From the NCBI GenBank assembly GCA_003427395.1, contig BFEA01000709.1, positions 571,089-621,822 on the forward strand: 50,734 bases of DNA, written 5' to 3'. Origin of the DNA: Chara braunii (Eukaryota > Streptophyta > Charophyceae > Charales > Characeae). Below are positions 40,414 to 50,734 of this stretch, piece by piece. The translations under genes and the position numbers were made by a program. The notes under the pieces were generated by a model. The model saw only the letters and a list, made by a program, of their open reading frames with translations. It searched no databases and was not told where the DNA came from. Every line of letters starts with the position of its first letter. Within the stretch, counting starts at the first letter, position 1.

Positions 40414-41930
40414 TGCTTGACTGGGTCAACCAAAGGCTGAGCTCCCCTAGGTTGGTGCGGGCTCAGTGCTGTGTTTATTCATGTTTGCTGGGCTGCTTGT
40501 ATGGTTTTGAGGGTTGGGCCTATCCTAAGTTGGACGGACCAGTCGCTGTTTTTTCTGGGGGTTTTGAACAGGAGGATGGACACCCTAAGTTGGGAGGTCT
40601 CAGAATCCTGATGTTTCTTTGTGGGTTGCTGAAAACAGGACTGGGAACACTCTAAGTTGCGTGGACTCAGTTCTGGGTGTGTTTTTTCTGAGGGGGGACA
40701 CCGGTATAAGGTTGAGCGTACCCTTAAGTTAGGTCGGCTCAGTCATAAGCCATGAACACAAAGGGCAACCAAAGTATACAACTTTGATACATACTATACG
40801 AACCTATATCATCTGACAGACCAGGCACCCTAAGTTGGGAAAGCCAGTCAGTAAGTCAGGTAGAACGATAAGAGGAAAGAAGTGATGAAGAATACAATGA
40901 AGGTAACCAGGGCAGGCTGAGCGTACCCTTAAGTTAGGTCGGCTCAGTCATAAGCCATGAACACAAAGGGCAACCAAAGTATACAACTTTGATACATACT
41001 ATACGAACCTATATCATCTGACAGACCAGGCACCCTAAGTTGGGAAAGCCAGTCAGTAAGTCAGGTAGAACGATAAGAGGAAAGAAGTGATGAAGAATAC
41101 AATGAAGGTAACCAGGGCAGGCTGAGCGTACCCTTAAGTTAGGGCGGCTCGGTCCTATGCTCGTAATAAGACAAAGGAGCAGAGAGTTAGTATAAACTTG
41201 TTTTATTTTCCCTTCTAAACACAAGGCAGGATTGGATGTCTCCCTAAGTTGGGTAGGTCTGATCCTTTTCCTAATAAGAGAGAAACATATGGAGTTTGTG
41301 CAAGTATTACTGGTTGTTTTCATATATCTGTCGTTACGGAGGCTAAGCGTACCCTTAAGTTAGGGCGGCTTAGTCACACGTCGTCGTACCTTGTTCAGGC
41401 AGACTCTGTCTTATGTAATTATAACTGTTCAAACCAGTTAGGCTTGCCCTTAAGTTAGGGCGGTCTGGTGATAGGCTCCTGTCGTTGATGTGATGTAGGT
41501 TGGACGTACCCTTAAGTTAGGGCGGTCCGACCATTCGTCGTTTGCGCATGTTCTGTAGGTTGGACGTACCCTTAAGTTAGGGCGGTCTGACCATTCGTCG
41601 TTCGTGCTTGTTCTAGGCAGGTTTGGCACATCCCTAAGTTGGGGCAGTCTAATCCTATGCCCTATGTAACTTTGTGTAAAGTTGGCTAGGCATACCCTTA
41701 AGTTAGGGCAGTCTAGCTTTACGCTTTATGTCGTCAGTTCAACCAGAAGCCAGGCGCACCCTTAAGTTAGGGCGGTCTGGTCACATGCTTTATGACTAGA
41801 GTTTATCTGGAGTTGGGCATACCCTTAAGTTAGGGCAGTCCAGTTGTGCGTACCTTTTCTTGTTTACTTAGGCAGGTTGAACATACCCTTAAGTTAGGGC
41901 CTTGTCTGATCCTATGTCATAAGTGAGGGG
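40414..41930. repeat. Array of about 19 hairpin-forming units
   Basis: Each unit has a core like CCCTTAAGTTAGGGCGG (or CCCTAAGTTGGG) flanked by arms that pair with each other. Cores begin at 40721, 40926, 41131, 41352, 41447, 41509, 41569, 41632, 41695, 41759, 41822 and 41886, with more divergent ones between 40430 and 41245. From 41447 the period is 60-64 bp. Arms differ between units but stay complementary. There are no open frames. This is not a known satellite to me. Confidence 0.85.
40714..41123. repeat. 205-bp tandem duplication within the hairpin array
   Basis: 40714-40918 and 40919-41123 appear identical or nearly so over the full 205 bp, each holding two hairpin units. The duplication is recent compared with the spread of the array. 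Confidence 0.9.
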
Positions 41931-41939
41931 GTTATTGAA

Positions 41940-44135
41940 AGGGAACAACTGAGTGATCTAAGGAATTACCTGGGCAAATGTATGTGGGATTGTGAGAGAT
42001 GCATGCTCATGTATGATTATAGGGTCTCACTTGGGGTGTCTTTTCGATAGGTTAGTTGCTTTAGCTGCTCGCCAAGTGCTGGAGCCATAGGTAGACTAGA
42101 TGGATGATGGGAGGGAAACTTGGGATGAAGGTAGGACTGACCCTGCTGGGAGTTAGGCCCAGTGCTAGCCCACAGCCTCAGCTAGAGGTTGTGTTGGTTG
42201 CCATTGAGCCCGAGTCATCAGACAGGTGTCAGAAGTTAGTCCCAAGTGTAGTTGCTTTGTCTTTCTGTTTTTTCAGCTTTGTATAAATCTTGGTAGCCTC
42301 CTGTTCCTACCGGAAGCGCTGCCGAATTTGTTACAAATCTGAAAGAGTTAGTCATTTTTGGGCTCTTATAAATTCTGAAAAGGTACTTTTCCTACGGGAA
42401 GCGCTGCCGGAAGTTCGTAAAATTTTGGGAGTTATAATATTTTTCAGTTAGGAGTTACTTAGCAAATCCTAACTGATTAGAGGAGGTGTTCAACTAATTG
42501 GTACTAGTAGAGGAGCTAGAGTACGACTAAGGGGAATGATCTCCCCTTGGCACAGACATAAGTAGTACGTTCCTTTGACCTGTACTGTGATGCAGGTTTC
42601 TGTGTTATCATTTGAAGGTTTGATCTGATCAAGCTAAATTGTCAAAAGGATCATTCTTCTGTTATCACTGATAACAGGTCGGTTGCCGATTCGTCGGCCG
42701 ACGACTCGACCCCAATTTACCCTCAATACTCAGCCTAAAAAGACTTTAGCCCTGGTGATTTTATCTGTTTTGTCAAGGTTTCACCCAGACTTTTATTGAA
42801 TGGCCATTTAACAGGAGTACTGTGTACTTAATTATGGTTGGTTGGCTGGAGGTTGGGGCTTGTCTGGCTAAAGCGAAGGGCATGAGTGGAGAGGTTGGTT
42901 GGAATTGACCTCGTGTAGCATGTGGATCTTTGTTTGATATCGTGGTGTGATTGCAGGTATGTATGGAAGAGTCTCGATTGATTCATGTTGAGTGGCATTG
43001 CGTGGGTTCAGATGGGCAGACCACACAACTGTCGTGAGAGTGAACTACCCCACAACCTTTATGTTTGAGTGAGATTGTGCTATCCCCGTTCTGTTGAGGT
43101 GATAACCCAAGTAAACATTCGGGTAAACCCCCACAGGGCTAATCCCGACGGTGTCCTTTCTGATAGTACTAAAAGTATTTGTGCCCTTTCCTTGTTAGGG
43201 TTTATTTTGGTGGAACGGTAAAGTTCCGGGCGGAAGGGTTAGCGTGTCGCTGGTGATGCGCCAGACAACTCACCACCGCTTCAAATTCCTTCTTGCCCTA
43301 GGGGCCGTCTTACCCGGCACCCTTTGGGGCACCTCAGGGTGCAGAAGACGGAAAGGCCCTCAAGCCGGTTTTGCGTTCACTAAAGGGTTACATCCCCTTA
43401 GCGCGCGCTTCAGTCAATGCCTGAGCGTCGGAAGTAACCCCATGCCGCCGAAGAGGCCATTTGGGTATGGGCACCACATAATGCGCCGTCACTGCAGATA
43501 CTCACATATAGCCGCATAGTAAATTGGTATGTGTGGGTACTGCGTCCGCGCACTCTTATACTAAATCCTCGCGCGCAGCACTCGCCGATCCTCGTACTAG
43601 GAGTTATGGGTCAGATACTGAAGGGACTAGGAGTTGTTGTGTTGTGACGTTGTTTGTGGTGTTTGTTTCGCGTGGGGTTCCAAGTGTTATGGGTGAGTAA
43701 GCGTGAGTATTGTGGTGTAACGCGTGGGTATGTAGTGCGTCCTAGTCGACCAACGTCGAGTTGCGTCTGGGACTTCAGCCCCCCAGTACGACGACTCGCG
43801 TACGGGTTCGATTTCGGGCGTTCGACCGCGCGTAACCCCTATGCTACAGCGAACGAAAAACGCCCTCGGCTGGGCCGCCTCTGCAATTGCATATGAAAAG
43901 CTTTCGCATGTGGTTCAGTAGCTCGGCACGGATACGCCCACCTAAGGGATGGTGACAGCTCCCGCAGGTGGAGGTAGCGGTGCCTCGCGTGACTCTGTCC
44001 TGTCGTAGGGACTCGCGAGAGGTACGGCTGGCGCACTCGGCCGGAGCGGCAAACGCTCTCCGCGACAAGTCCTGCATAATCCTGCGTGACGCGGCCGGGA
44101 GGGTCCCCGTGCGGGACCGATGCGCTCGACAGCGG
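41940..44135. other. Unassigned, no gene; small duplications and palindromes
   Basis: A degenerate tandem pair around CCTACSGGAAGCGCTGCCG lies near 42309 and 42394. Perfect palindromes lie at 42661-42675 (GTTATCACTGATAAC) and 42691-42704 (TCGTCGGCCGACGA). The frame at 43244-43519 has no recognised motif. A GGTTCGAT B-box-like word near 43805 has no A box at the right distance. Confidence 0.45.
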
Positions 44136-44173
44136 CAAGAGTAGTGCAGCGACGACAACTCTTGTCGCTTGCA
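44136..44173. mobile_element. 38-bp inverted-repeat element end beside solo LTR
   Basis: Identical to 10281-10318 (starts CAAGAGTAGTGCAGCGACG), and like it ends exactly at the 3' end of a minus-strand LTR. Confidence 0.7.
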
Positions 44174-46497
44174 TGTGATACGCAACCTCATGCCCCCTCG
44201 CGGCTTCCCGTACTGGGTAGCCGATCAGAGTTCTACGAGGGGTGTGGCCGAGGATTTTTGGCCGTAGGGGTTGAGTCTCCCGGACGGAACGGGAGGCTCT
44301 CATTTCGTGCCAGAGGTTACCCCGGAGTCGAACTGTCGTCGTGAAGTCCCGTGGGGGTCGGATCACTTCGGAGCGATAAAATCATAAGGGTTTCCGCAAA
44401 AACGAACTGTCGTCGTGCATTAGGACGGAAAAGGCATCAAGGGGAGAGGGCCATGGCGGCGGAAGACAGAATCTCCGGCCGTCACAGGTTTGGGGGATAG
44501 GTGGTGGGTTCGAAGCCTTCAGGCCTCGTCATCGGCCTCATAAAGTGACCGGACCGTCGGGTTTTTGCTGTAAAGGTGGTTGGTTCGAGGCCTTCAAGCC
44601 TCGGCGTCGGACTCACAAAGTCCGCGTGGAAGTTTGCAACAGGGTGAAGCGGCGGGAGGACTCGCCGACATCCGAATTCGAAATTGCGCGGGCAGCGCCC
44701 CCGCATTACGGGAGAGCTCGAGGAAACGTGTCGCTCCCTCGTAACCCAGGACCAAGCGTCGCCAAGAACACGAGTCCCCCTGGCGACACCAGCAACAATC
44801 AAACTGCGGCTGCCACGTGGCGTGAGCGGCCGACCAGGGTAACACAGTCAAACCCGTATAATGCAGTATTAGAGTCGGGGAATCGAAACGATCAATTAAG
44901 ACGAACCCGTCTCCCCTAATATTAAACGCCCGGGGCGGGTCTCGCCAACAAACTTGCTCCGTTCGACTCAAAGCGCGCCGTACATCCGCATCGCAGTAGA
45001 CGCCGTCGTCATCTGCGATGGGGAAGGCCGGTGGTGAGATGGGACGATCGGAGGTAGGCGATAAACACGGGCTAGACCCCGCGCTCCCGGTCATCCATAC
45101 CAACACCGTCTCCATGCAACACTCGATGCAACCCTTCTCTCTCGAGGTTAGTGCATCAACAGAAGATGATGAAATCTAAGTTCTCTTCTCCGTCGCGGGG
45201 GCGTCGACTGCGCGCGTGGACGCCGGCGGTTGACGTCACCGGTGCAGGCACGAGAAGATCAAAAGCGATGACTACCAGCTCAAAAAAAAAGGGCGAGAGG
45301 GAGAGAGAGAGAGAGAGTAAGTTACATCGAGACTGCGCGTGCGCGCAGAAAGGGCCGCGAAAGGGAGGGGAACAACGGGATTAACACACTCATACTCCTA
45401 AGCAAACGGTCCCCCAGCTCTGTTCCTCCGTCCCCGCCCGGATAAGTACATACACACATACATGCATGCAATCAACAACCCTTGATAGGACATCCAATCA
45501 TCCATAGACCTTTGACATCACTCATGCGCGCAACAAGCTCCCATCACTTAGGGTCTCACACACACGTCATGCATAGACAAAGCAGCAGCAGAGATAAAAG
45601 CGAGTCCTTCTTGTATACAAAAATTCTCAATTAATTGCCGCCCCCAGGCGCAGCCTTCAAAACTTCCCAAGACCACCGACCACCATAGCCACAAGGCCCT
45701 GCCGCGGCCGGCGTCCAATCCCCACCACTGCTCGGCCCCTCCGACTGCTTCGCCCGGAGACTACCGNGGGTCCACCCNGCGTCGTCACTNCGCCCGTCCT
45801 TGGGCTCGTCGAGCCTGTTCGGCGCCGCGGACTTCGCNCATAGCTCGCGGAGCATTGCAGCCGAGATCAAAGAGAGGGACAGGAGAGGGTTGCACGAATT
45901 TATAGCGCGGGAGGCGGCGGGTTGTCAGCGCGAGGTGCGGGCAGCGCAGGGTGTAGATGGGCAGGGCAGAAGAAAGGTGGGGAGTTAGAGGGTTCGACCC
46001 GCGGGATTGCATGGTCCTACGTGGTTGGGGTATTCGTTCAAGTGGTGCGCGGTTTCCNGCTTTCCACATTGATCCGAGCATCCCAACTACGCAGCCAATC
46101 ACTTCGCGGAGGAAGACGGGGTAAGGATCGAGTTGGGCGTAGGGGAAGACGAAGAGTCCGGCCTGAGGGGAACGCGTGCAGCAAGAAGGGAAGATGGCGC
46201 GGGGATGCAAAGCAAGAAACGGGGGTGCGAGACGCGCGAAGAAATTGGAGCTTAGGCGTGCGCGCGCAAAAATTCAAAAAGTCCCAACCGAAACCGTTTC
46301 TTGGTTTTCATACCGCTGCCGCTATTCGCCCGCGCGGGAGTTATTAGCCAAAAAAAATGAAAAAGCCGTTCAAAAAGAAAACAAAAGTAAAAAGAAAGGA
46401 AAACCCCCTTTTTGTTCGCATCCGTACTTCGGGGCTTCCGGAGGATTTTTCCTCAGGGATACGGCAAGCCGCGCGGTACGGGTCTGAGCTTATCACA
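44174..46497 (-). mobile_element. Solo LTR of the Ty3-type family
   Basis: A complete 2324-bp LTR on the minus strand with both termini (TGTGATAAGC at 46497 and GCGTATCACA at 44174). No primer site or coding region adjoins either side. It is very like the split LTR of element B, including the TATA-like site near 45902. A handful of Ns lie at 45767-45838 and 46058. Flanks do not show a convincing target duplication, so simple LTR-LTR recombination is likely but not proven. Confidence 0.9.
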
Positions 46498-46944
46498 GGC
46501 AAGAGTGACATCTGACAGCTCTTGACTCATGAAACTGGCGCCGAGTTCACGAGTAAGTGCAGCGATGCAGCGCTCATGAAAATGCTGATTTCAAGAGTAG
46601 TGCAGCGAGGCCAAAAGTCTTGGCTCCACTTACTCTAGACGGGTTTGCTGTAGATGCAGTGGCGGAATGAGACGAGCTCTCTGACTGCACTAAAAGACAG
46701 CACCGCCCTATTCTGATGGTCGGGACACGAGACGCACTCACGAAAAAAAATGGTCGGAGCGGGGTTACGAGGTAGGACACTGGAAAAGCATGTCGTCGCA
46801 GGCTGGGCACTCTAGACACTTCGAGAGTGCTTTCTGACAGCTCTCGAAGGGCGTTTTCGAGAGCACCTATCTAGAGTGAGTGGAGCGAGGCCTTACTCTC
46901 GAAATTTTGAGAGTATAGATTGGTGGAGCGAGGCCCAATAGCAC
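46498..46944. mobile_element. Inverted-repeat element cluster
   Basis: Several ends of the family seen at 9292-9830: AAGAGTAGTGCAGCGAGGCC near 46603, GAGTGAGTGGAGCGAGGCC near 46887, and TGGTGGAGCGAGGCCC near 46936. Internal words CTGACAGCTC and GCGTTTTCGAGAGC are also found in 10026-10280. Confidence 0.6.
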
Positions 46945-47042
46945 GGCCAGTAGGCCTACAACACAACGTGACAAAACCAAGAAAGATGACATAGGCCAGT
47001 AGGCCTACAACACAGCGTGACAAAACCAAGAAAGATGACATA
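46945..47042. repeat. 49-bp tandem duplication
   Basis: GGCCAGTAGGCCTACAACAC begins at 46945 and 46994; the two 49-bp units differ by about one base. Confidence 0.95.
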
Positions 47043-47560
47043 TCGAGAGAGACACGGTCAGATCAGCTTTAGTTCGGGGGATCGGAGTGACGCTTAGTGC
47101 ACGCGTGGTGCGACATCGGCGCCGGGTTACAACACGCCACGGGCTGACGTGTGGAGTGACCCGACCTTCGGGGAGAAGGTTCCACATTGGACCCTGTAGC
47201 GGCCGCGTTTCCGCCACGTGGCACCCTGTGGCTACGGAAGAGGGGTCGAAGTGGGGAAAGCCTGTTGAAGCGCTAAAGTGTACGAAGCGCGGTCTCGACC
47301 AGAAAATGAAATCGACCAAAGTGCTAGGCCATCAAGCGCGATTGAGAGCGAGGAAGCGAGTCACCCACGGTGGCAAAGACCAAAGAAGTGAGTACTCTTA
47401 CAAGCTACGAAACCATCAGAATTCGAGGGCGCGAGATTGTAGGAAAAGGCACCAACTACGACTGCGAGCGAAGAGGCGAGTTATCCGTGATGGAAAGGAA
47501 AAAGGAGTGAGTACACCGGGAGGGATCGCACGGTACGAATACATCGAAAATTGAGGACGG
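47043..47560 (+). other. Unassigned; basic open frame without motif
   Basis: A 155-codon frame at 47087-47554 is Arg/Lys/His-rich with an internal loose duplication (RLRARKRVTHGGKD and RLRAKRRVIRDGKE, about 42 codons apart). The DNA itself is duplicated there, so the protein repeat follows from that. I do not recognise it and do not call it a gene. Confidence 0.35.
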
Positions 47561-48260
47561 CGAAGGTAGGAGCGGTGGTCCGCTCAAAAAGGAAAAATCG
47601 GTAGGGCGGGAGAGGGTGTTGCGAGGTAGATTGTGCAGCGGTCAAAGTGCCTATGGGAGAAAGAAAAGTGCTACGAGAGGAGAGCTGGTGAAGTGGGGAA
47701 GGCGAAGGAAGGTAGGAGCGGTTTGGAGAANNNGAGGCGCTAGGAAANGAGAATAGGTGAAGTGGGGAAGGCGAAGGAAGGGGGAGCGGGAGGGTGGTGA
47801 GAGGTAGAAGGTGCAGCGGTCGAACACCGACCGNTGAGCGCCTGCGGGGCGGTGCAAGGAGAAGAGGGATTGCGAAGAGGGGAAGAGACTGGAAAAAGGC
47901 CGAGGACAAAGTGTGTTGGATGGGTGAGTAGATTGCGAGGATAGAAGGTGCAGCGACCATACGCCAAGTGTCGAGTGCCTAGGGGAGAAAGTAAGGTGCA
48001 GCGACAGGAGGGTGGGCGAAGTAAGGAAAGAGCCTGCAAAAAAAAAAAAAAAAAAAAAAAAACCCAACTACGGGAGTGTGGAGCGAGCGTGACCGCAAGG
48101 AGCGAAAAAGAAAAAAAAGAAAAAAAAATGTTCTTGGGTGGCGCAGGTTTGGTGGAGAGTGGGCGATGCGAGGATAGAAGGTGTAAGAGACAAGCGCTGA
48201 CCATTGACCTGCCCCGGTGAAAGAGGGACACCAAGTTAGAGGAAAACAAAGGACAACTTG
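47561..48260 (+). repeat. Purine-rich degenerate tandem repeats, likely LINE leader
   Basis: Repeated words such as GAAGTGGGGAAGGCGAAGGAAG, AGAAGGTGCAGCG and GGGAGAAAGTAAGGTGC recur at about 100-130 bp spacing from 47620 to 48000, with an A-run at 48039-48061. They stand upstream of a LINE ORF1. Some LINEs carry tandem promoter monomers in this place, which would fit, but the link is inferred. Confidence 0.5.
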
Positions 48261-48639
48261 GCTCAAGTTGGCTCAACACTAAAGGAGGGAGCGACGGCAA
48301 CAGGACCTTCCACCCACCACGGTACACTCTGTCCACCCCCCACCCCCCCCTCCCCCGCAGCATCCTGCCCTCCCGTGGTCATCCCCATCCGGAAGACAGC
48401 GCCCATAGCCAGTCAAGCCAGCCGAGCGAACAAACCCCCCCCCAAAAAAAAAACACAAAACCAACAGGAAAAGGAAATAAAAAACAAACAGGAAAGGGAA
48501 ATAAAAAACCCACAAAAACCAACATAAAACGCAGACAAAAATACAAAGCAATTATCCACAAACAGAGCGCGCAACATTCCCTTACAGACGGCGGACAACA
48601 CACGTCAGGAAACAACACTGCAAAAAGCCATATAGGGGA
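48261..48639 (+). other. LINE 5' untranslated region (probable)
   Basis: A C- and A-rich non-coding segment between the repetitive leader and ORF1. No other feature is seen. Confidence 0.4.
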
Positions 48640-50055
48640 ATGAAGACTGTCGCAACGAAAATAAGGGGACAAGGGCCCCTTATCTTTTACCGGGGGGCCA
48701 TGAGACACGGGCAGTACNGTCAANGGNCAATGAACCCTTATGGCAGACCCTGNATCATCCCTGGCACGAGGCCTCCCCCCCCCCCTTCAGAACATAAGGT
48801 GCTCTCAGCAGAGGGGGGGACACAGGGGGACCAGTGGCCCAGCTTGTCAGAGTCACTCAAGTCACGTGCAGAGTCATCATCTGACCGGGGGNAAATTCCA
48901 CAGGAGGCCGAATCCCCAAACAAAACCCCCGTGACTGACGGAGTACACCCGGACAGGGATGAGATCATGGACCTCGTGGAGGAGAGTAAGAGAGGGGTTG
49001 AGGAAGTGGAGATGGAGGAAGTAAATGAAGAGGACGACNTCTTGACAGAGGAGGAGCAACTGGCAGAAAACAGGAAACAGGCAGTACCCCAGGGGACAGC
49101 ACCCAAAGCGAGAACAGCAGGTGGAACTCCATCATGGGCCCANAGAGTGAGAAACACAATACAGGAGAAAACACTCGCCATTCAGCGCCCCTCCCCAGTA
49201 GAACAGGAAGGAGAATCGGATGTGTTAAATGTGCCCCTGCGTAATCTGTCATCAGCCAAGGCATACTTCCTTACCCTCTTCCTTCTACCGTCTGAAAACC
49301 AGGTGGTGAATCAAGGGGGAAGAAAAACAGTCATGAAAACATACCCGACAAATAAACTGGAAGCGAGGGACAGCGTCTACATCAAACACGCAAATAATTG
49401 GTTGTTCTATGGGGACGCAACACAGAGATCGGTCAACGACAAAACGAAGTGGATCTGTCGAAAGTTGGAAGAACTCAAAAGGAGTATAGAAGGGGTCCAA
49501 GAGTTCTTCCTAATCCAACCGCTCTCCTCGTCAGTTTTTACGGTGCTCAGCCTGTTCACACAAGACAAACAGAAAATAGACAGCTGGAAAAAATTGAAAT
49601 GGGACGGATCTGACGTGCGCATCTACCCGTGGCAACCGAAAAAGCTGAGCCCCGAGGAAAAACGAGAGCAACTGATGAGGGACCATTTTTGGGTAGAGTT
49701 GCGGCATATCCCAATCGAAGTGCAGGCCGCCTTCATCTGCGACTTCGGACAACAGTATGATATCGTAGACTTTATAGACCCCCTCCCCTCGTACGCAGCG
49801 AAGAGGGATAACTACCTGATGTTAGTCCTCGACCTGCCGAAGAATAGGCTCTTCTCCATAGACGACATCGTCCCCTTCGGACTGGGAGGAAAAGTATACC
49901 ATAAACATACTGCCCATAAGTTCAGGCCCTGGTGCTTTAAGTGCAAAGCGTACGGGCACCTGAGCACGGAGACAGCCTGTCCACAGCATCCCGGCCGACG
50001 TTCCGCCCAAACAGGCCTGCCCCAGCAGAACCAGGGCCCCCCTCCTCAAAAGTAA
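48640..50055 (+). CDS. LINE ORF1-like protein with zinc knuckle
   Basis: An open frame of 471 residues. The first 160 or so are polar and acidic (VEEVEMEEVNEEDD) and include a few ambiguous codons. From about residue 200 a globular part (VYIKHANNWLFYGD, FWVELRHIPIEVQAAFIC, DNYLMLVLDLP) has the layout of plant LINE ORF1 proteins of the DUF4283 type. It is followed by a zinc knuckle CFKCKAYGHLSTETAC at residues 432-447 (C-x2-C-x4-H-x6-C; the last spacing is longer than the usual x4). Such proteins bind RNA in the retrotransposition particle. TAA at 50053-50055 ends it, yet the frame stays open beyond. A host gene with the same domains cannot be fully excluded. Confidence 0.7.
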   Translation: MKTVATKIRGQGPLIFYRGAMRHGQYXQXXMNPYGRPXIIPGTRPPPPPSEHKVLSAEGGTQGDQWPSLSESLKSRAESSSDRGXIPQEAESPNKTPVTDGVHPDRDEIMDLVEESKRGVEEVEMEEVNEEDDXLTEEEQLAENRKQAVPQGTAPKARTAGGTPSWAXRVRNTIQEKTLAIQRPSPVEQEGESDVLNVPLRNLSSAKAYFLTLFLLPSENQVVNQGGRKTVMKTYPTNKLEARDSVYIKHANNWLFYGDATQRSVNDKTKWICRKLEELKRSIEGVQEFFLIQPLSSSVFTVLSLFTQDKQKIDSWKKLKWDGSDVRIYPWQPKKLSPEEKREQLMRDHFWVELRHIPIEVQAAFICDFGQQYDIVDFIDPLPSYAAKRDNYLMLVLDLPKNRLFSIDDIVPFGLGGKVYHKHTAHKFRPWCFKCKAYGHLSTETACPQHPGRRSAQTGLPQQNQGPPPQK

Positions 50056-50466
50056 AAAAGGAGGTTCCCCCAGGTCAACAAAGACCATGGGAAAGAGCGA
50101 TTGGACCCCAAACAGCCCCCCCAAGAAAAGGAGAAACGGACAAATGGCCAATCAGAACAGGAACAAGGGAAACTAAAGAAAAAGGAATGGGGCCCAGTGG
50201 CTAGGGAATACTTACCTGCAGTGGAGCAGCAGATGGGGAAAAGTGGCCACAGTGAACAGAAATCGAAAAGCAAAACCTTGGACGGAACTATCTCATCCCA
50301 GACTGACCAAGGGTCCCCCAAAATCAAACAGGGGGAGCCAAAATCACGGGAACCAAACACGATGGATGTATTTGAAGACGCGTTCGGACCAGCCCCGATG
50401 GAAATCGAGCCCTTCCCGGGCGCCCCCCCCCCCCTCACCGTCCCCCCCAACACCTCCAGCCGTTGA
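50056..50466 (+). other. In-frame continuation of ORF1 after TAA
   Basis: The same frame is open for 136 codons after the stop. It has the lysine/glutamine/proline-rich composition of an ORF1 tail (QPPQEKEKRTNGQ, MDVFEDAFGPAPMEIEPFPG). The ORF1 of the ancestral element probably reached 50466, making the TAA a nonsense change, or the tail is read by stop suppression. Confidence 0.5.
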
Positions 50467-50467
50467 C

Positions 50468-50734
50468 ATGCCGGACGCCCCGCAGACTATGCACACCGCG
50501 GAGATGAACCTGCAAACGATCGCTGATTGGCTGATGGACAGCCTCCGCACGAAATATAATAATGGGGATGAAGACTTCTGGGACGGGGTATACAGGGCCC
50601 TTGTCCCCATGTTGGAGAACAGCGCGAGCCTACACAAGGCCCTGACTAGCGGTCTACCAGTTGGAACCAACTGGCAAGACACATGTAACAGGCTACTAAA
50701 CATTGTCGTCCATCGCTTCCAGCCCCCCCACCCA
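50468..50734 (+). CDS. Start of a second LINE ORF (partial)
   Basis: From ATG 50468, one base after the TGA that closes the ORF1 frame, 89 codons remain open to the window edge (MPDAPQTMHTAEMNLQTIAD..., WQDTCNRLLNIVVHRF). It has no endonuclease motif yet, so the ORF2 identity rests on position. The region is short of known domains; it could also be a further piece of ORF1 after a frameshift. Confidence 0.45.
   Translation, partial: MPDAPQTMHTAEMNLQTIADWLMDSLRTKYNNGDEDFWDGVYRALVPMLENSASLHKALTSGLPVGTNWQDTCNRLLNIVVHRFQPPHP

Noticed and set aside
40414-41930. CRISPR array
   Set aside because: The context is eukaryotic, the repeated part varies in its arms, spacers are only about 20 bp, and no cas gene is present.
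46806-46890. Complete single MITE
   Set aside because: Ends of the family are present, but the left terminus cannot be paired with a matching right one, so only a cluster is called.

Overview
This window is eukaryotic, repeat-rich nuclear DNA. I see no intact host protein gene. A plant-lineage (streptophyte) genome fits: the main LTR element carries a primer-binding site matching initiator tRNA-Met, and there are degenerate U2 and U6 snRNA sequences and large Ty3-type elements. A charophyte alga such as Chara would be consistent, but species cannot be shown from the sequence. Two assembly gaps (21360-21549 and 37146-37318) and scattered single Ns mark draft sequence.

Region 1-10.3 kb is a mosaic of old repeats. 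It holds a decayed LTR (450-2673), microsatellites, a tandem array (3588-4345), LINE 3' tails, antisense U6-derived pieces (about 5561-5850), a U2-derived copy between 37-bp direct repeats (6823-6915), two fold-back elements of one family, a LINE RT C-terminal fragment, a tRNA-derived SINE head, and a cluster of short inverted-repeat elements.

Region 10.3-34.2 kb is two copies of one large Ty3-type LTR retrotransposon family. Element A (+, 10905-24046, 13.1 kb, LTRs about 2.3 kb) is inserted into the 3' LTR of element B (-), splitting that LTR into 10319-10904 and 24047-25785 with a short target duplication. Element B's body runs from 25786 to 33977 and lacks its 5' LTR. Both copies share an unusual order: gag-protease, then RT-RNase H, then a separate +1-frame ORF joining a PHD-like zinc finger to integrase, then three accessory ORFs (here ORF4, ORF5, ORF6), then an internal poly(A) tract, then the 3' LTR. 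Both copies are broken by stops and frameshifts, but in different places, so the shared plan is probably ancestral. Proteins that could act together are Gag (particle), protease, RT/RNase H (cDNA synthesis) and integrase; the roles of the PHD-like finger and ORF4-6 are unknown.

Region 34.2-44.2 kb has no recognisable gene. It contains two strong hairpins at its left edge, a near full-length divergent U6 (35271-35362), a GA microsatellite, low-complexity CTG-rich DNA, and a striking array of about 19 hairpin-forming units (40414-41930), with a period of about 63 bp in its right half and stem arms that change together.

Region 44.2-50.7 kb has a solo LTR of the same Ty3 family (44174-46497), more inverted-repeat elements, and the 5' part of a LINE: a repetitive purine-rich leader, ORF1 with a zinc knuckle (48640 on), and the start of a second ORF running off the window.
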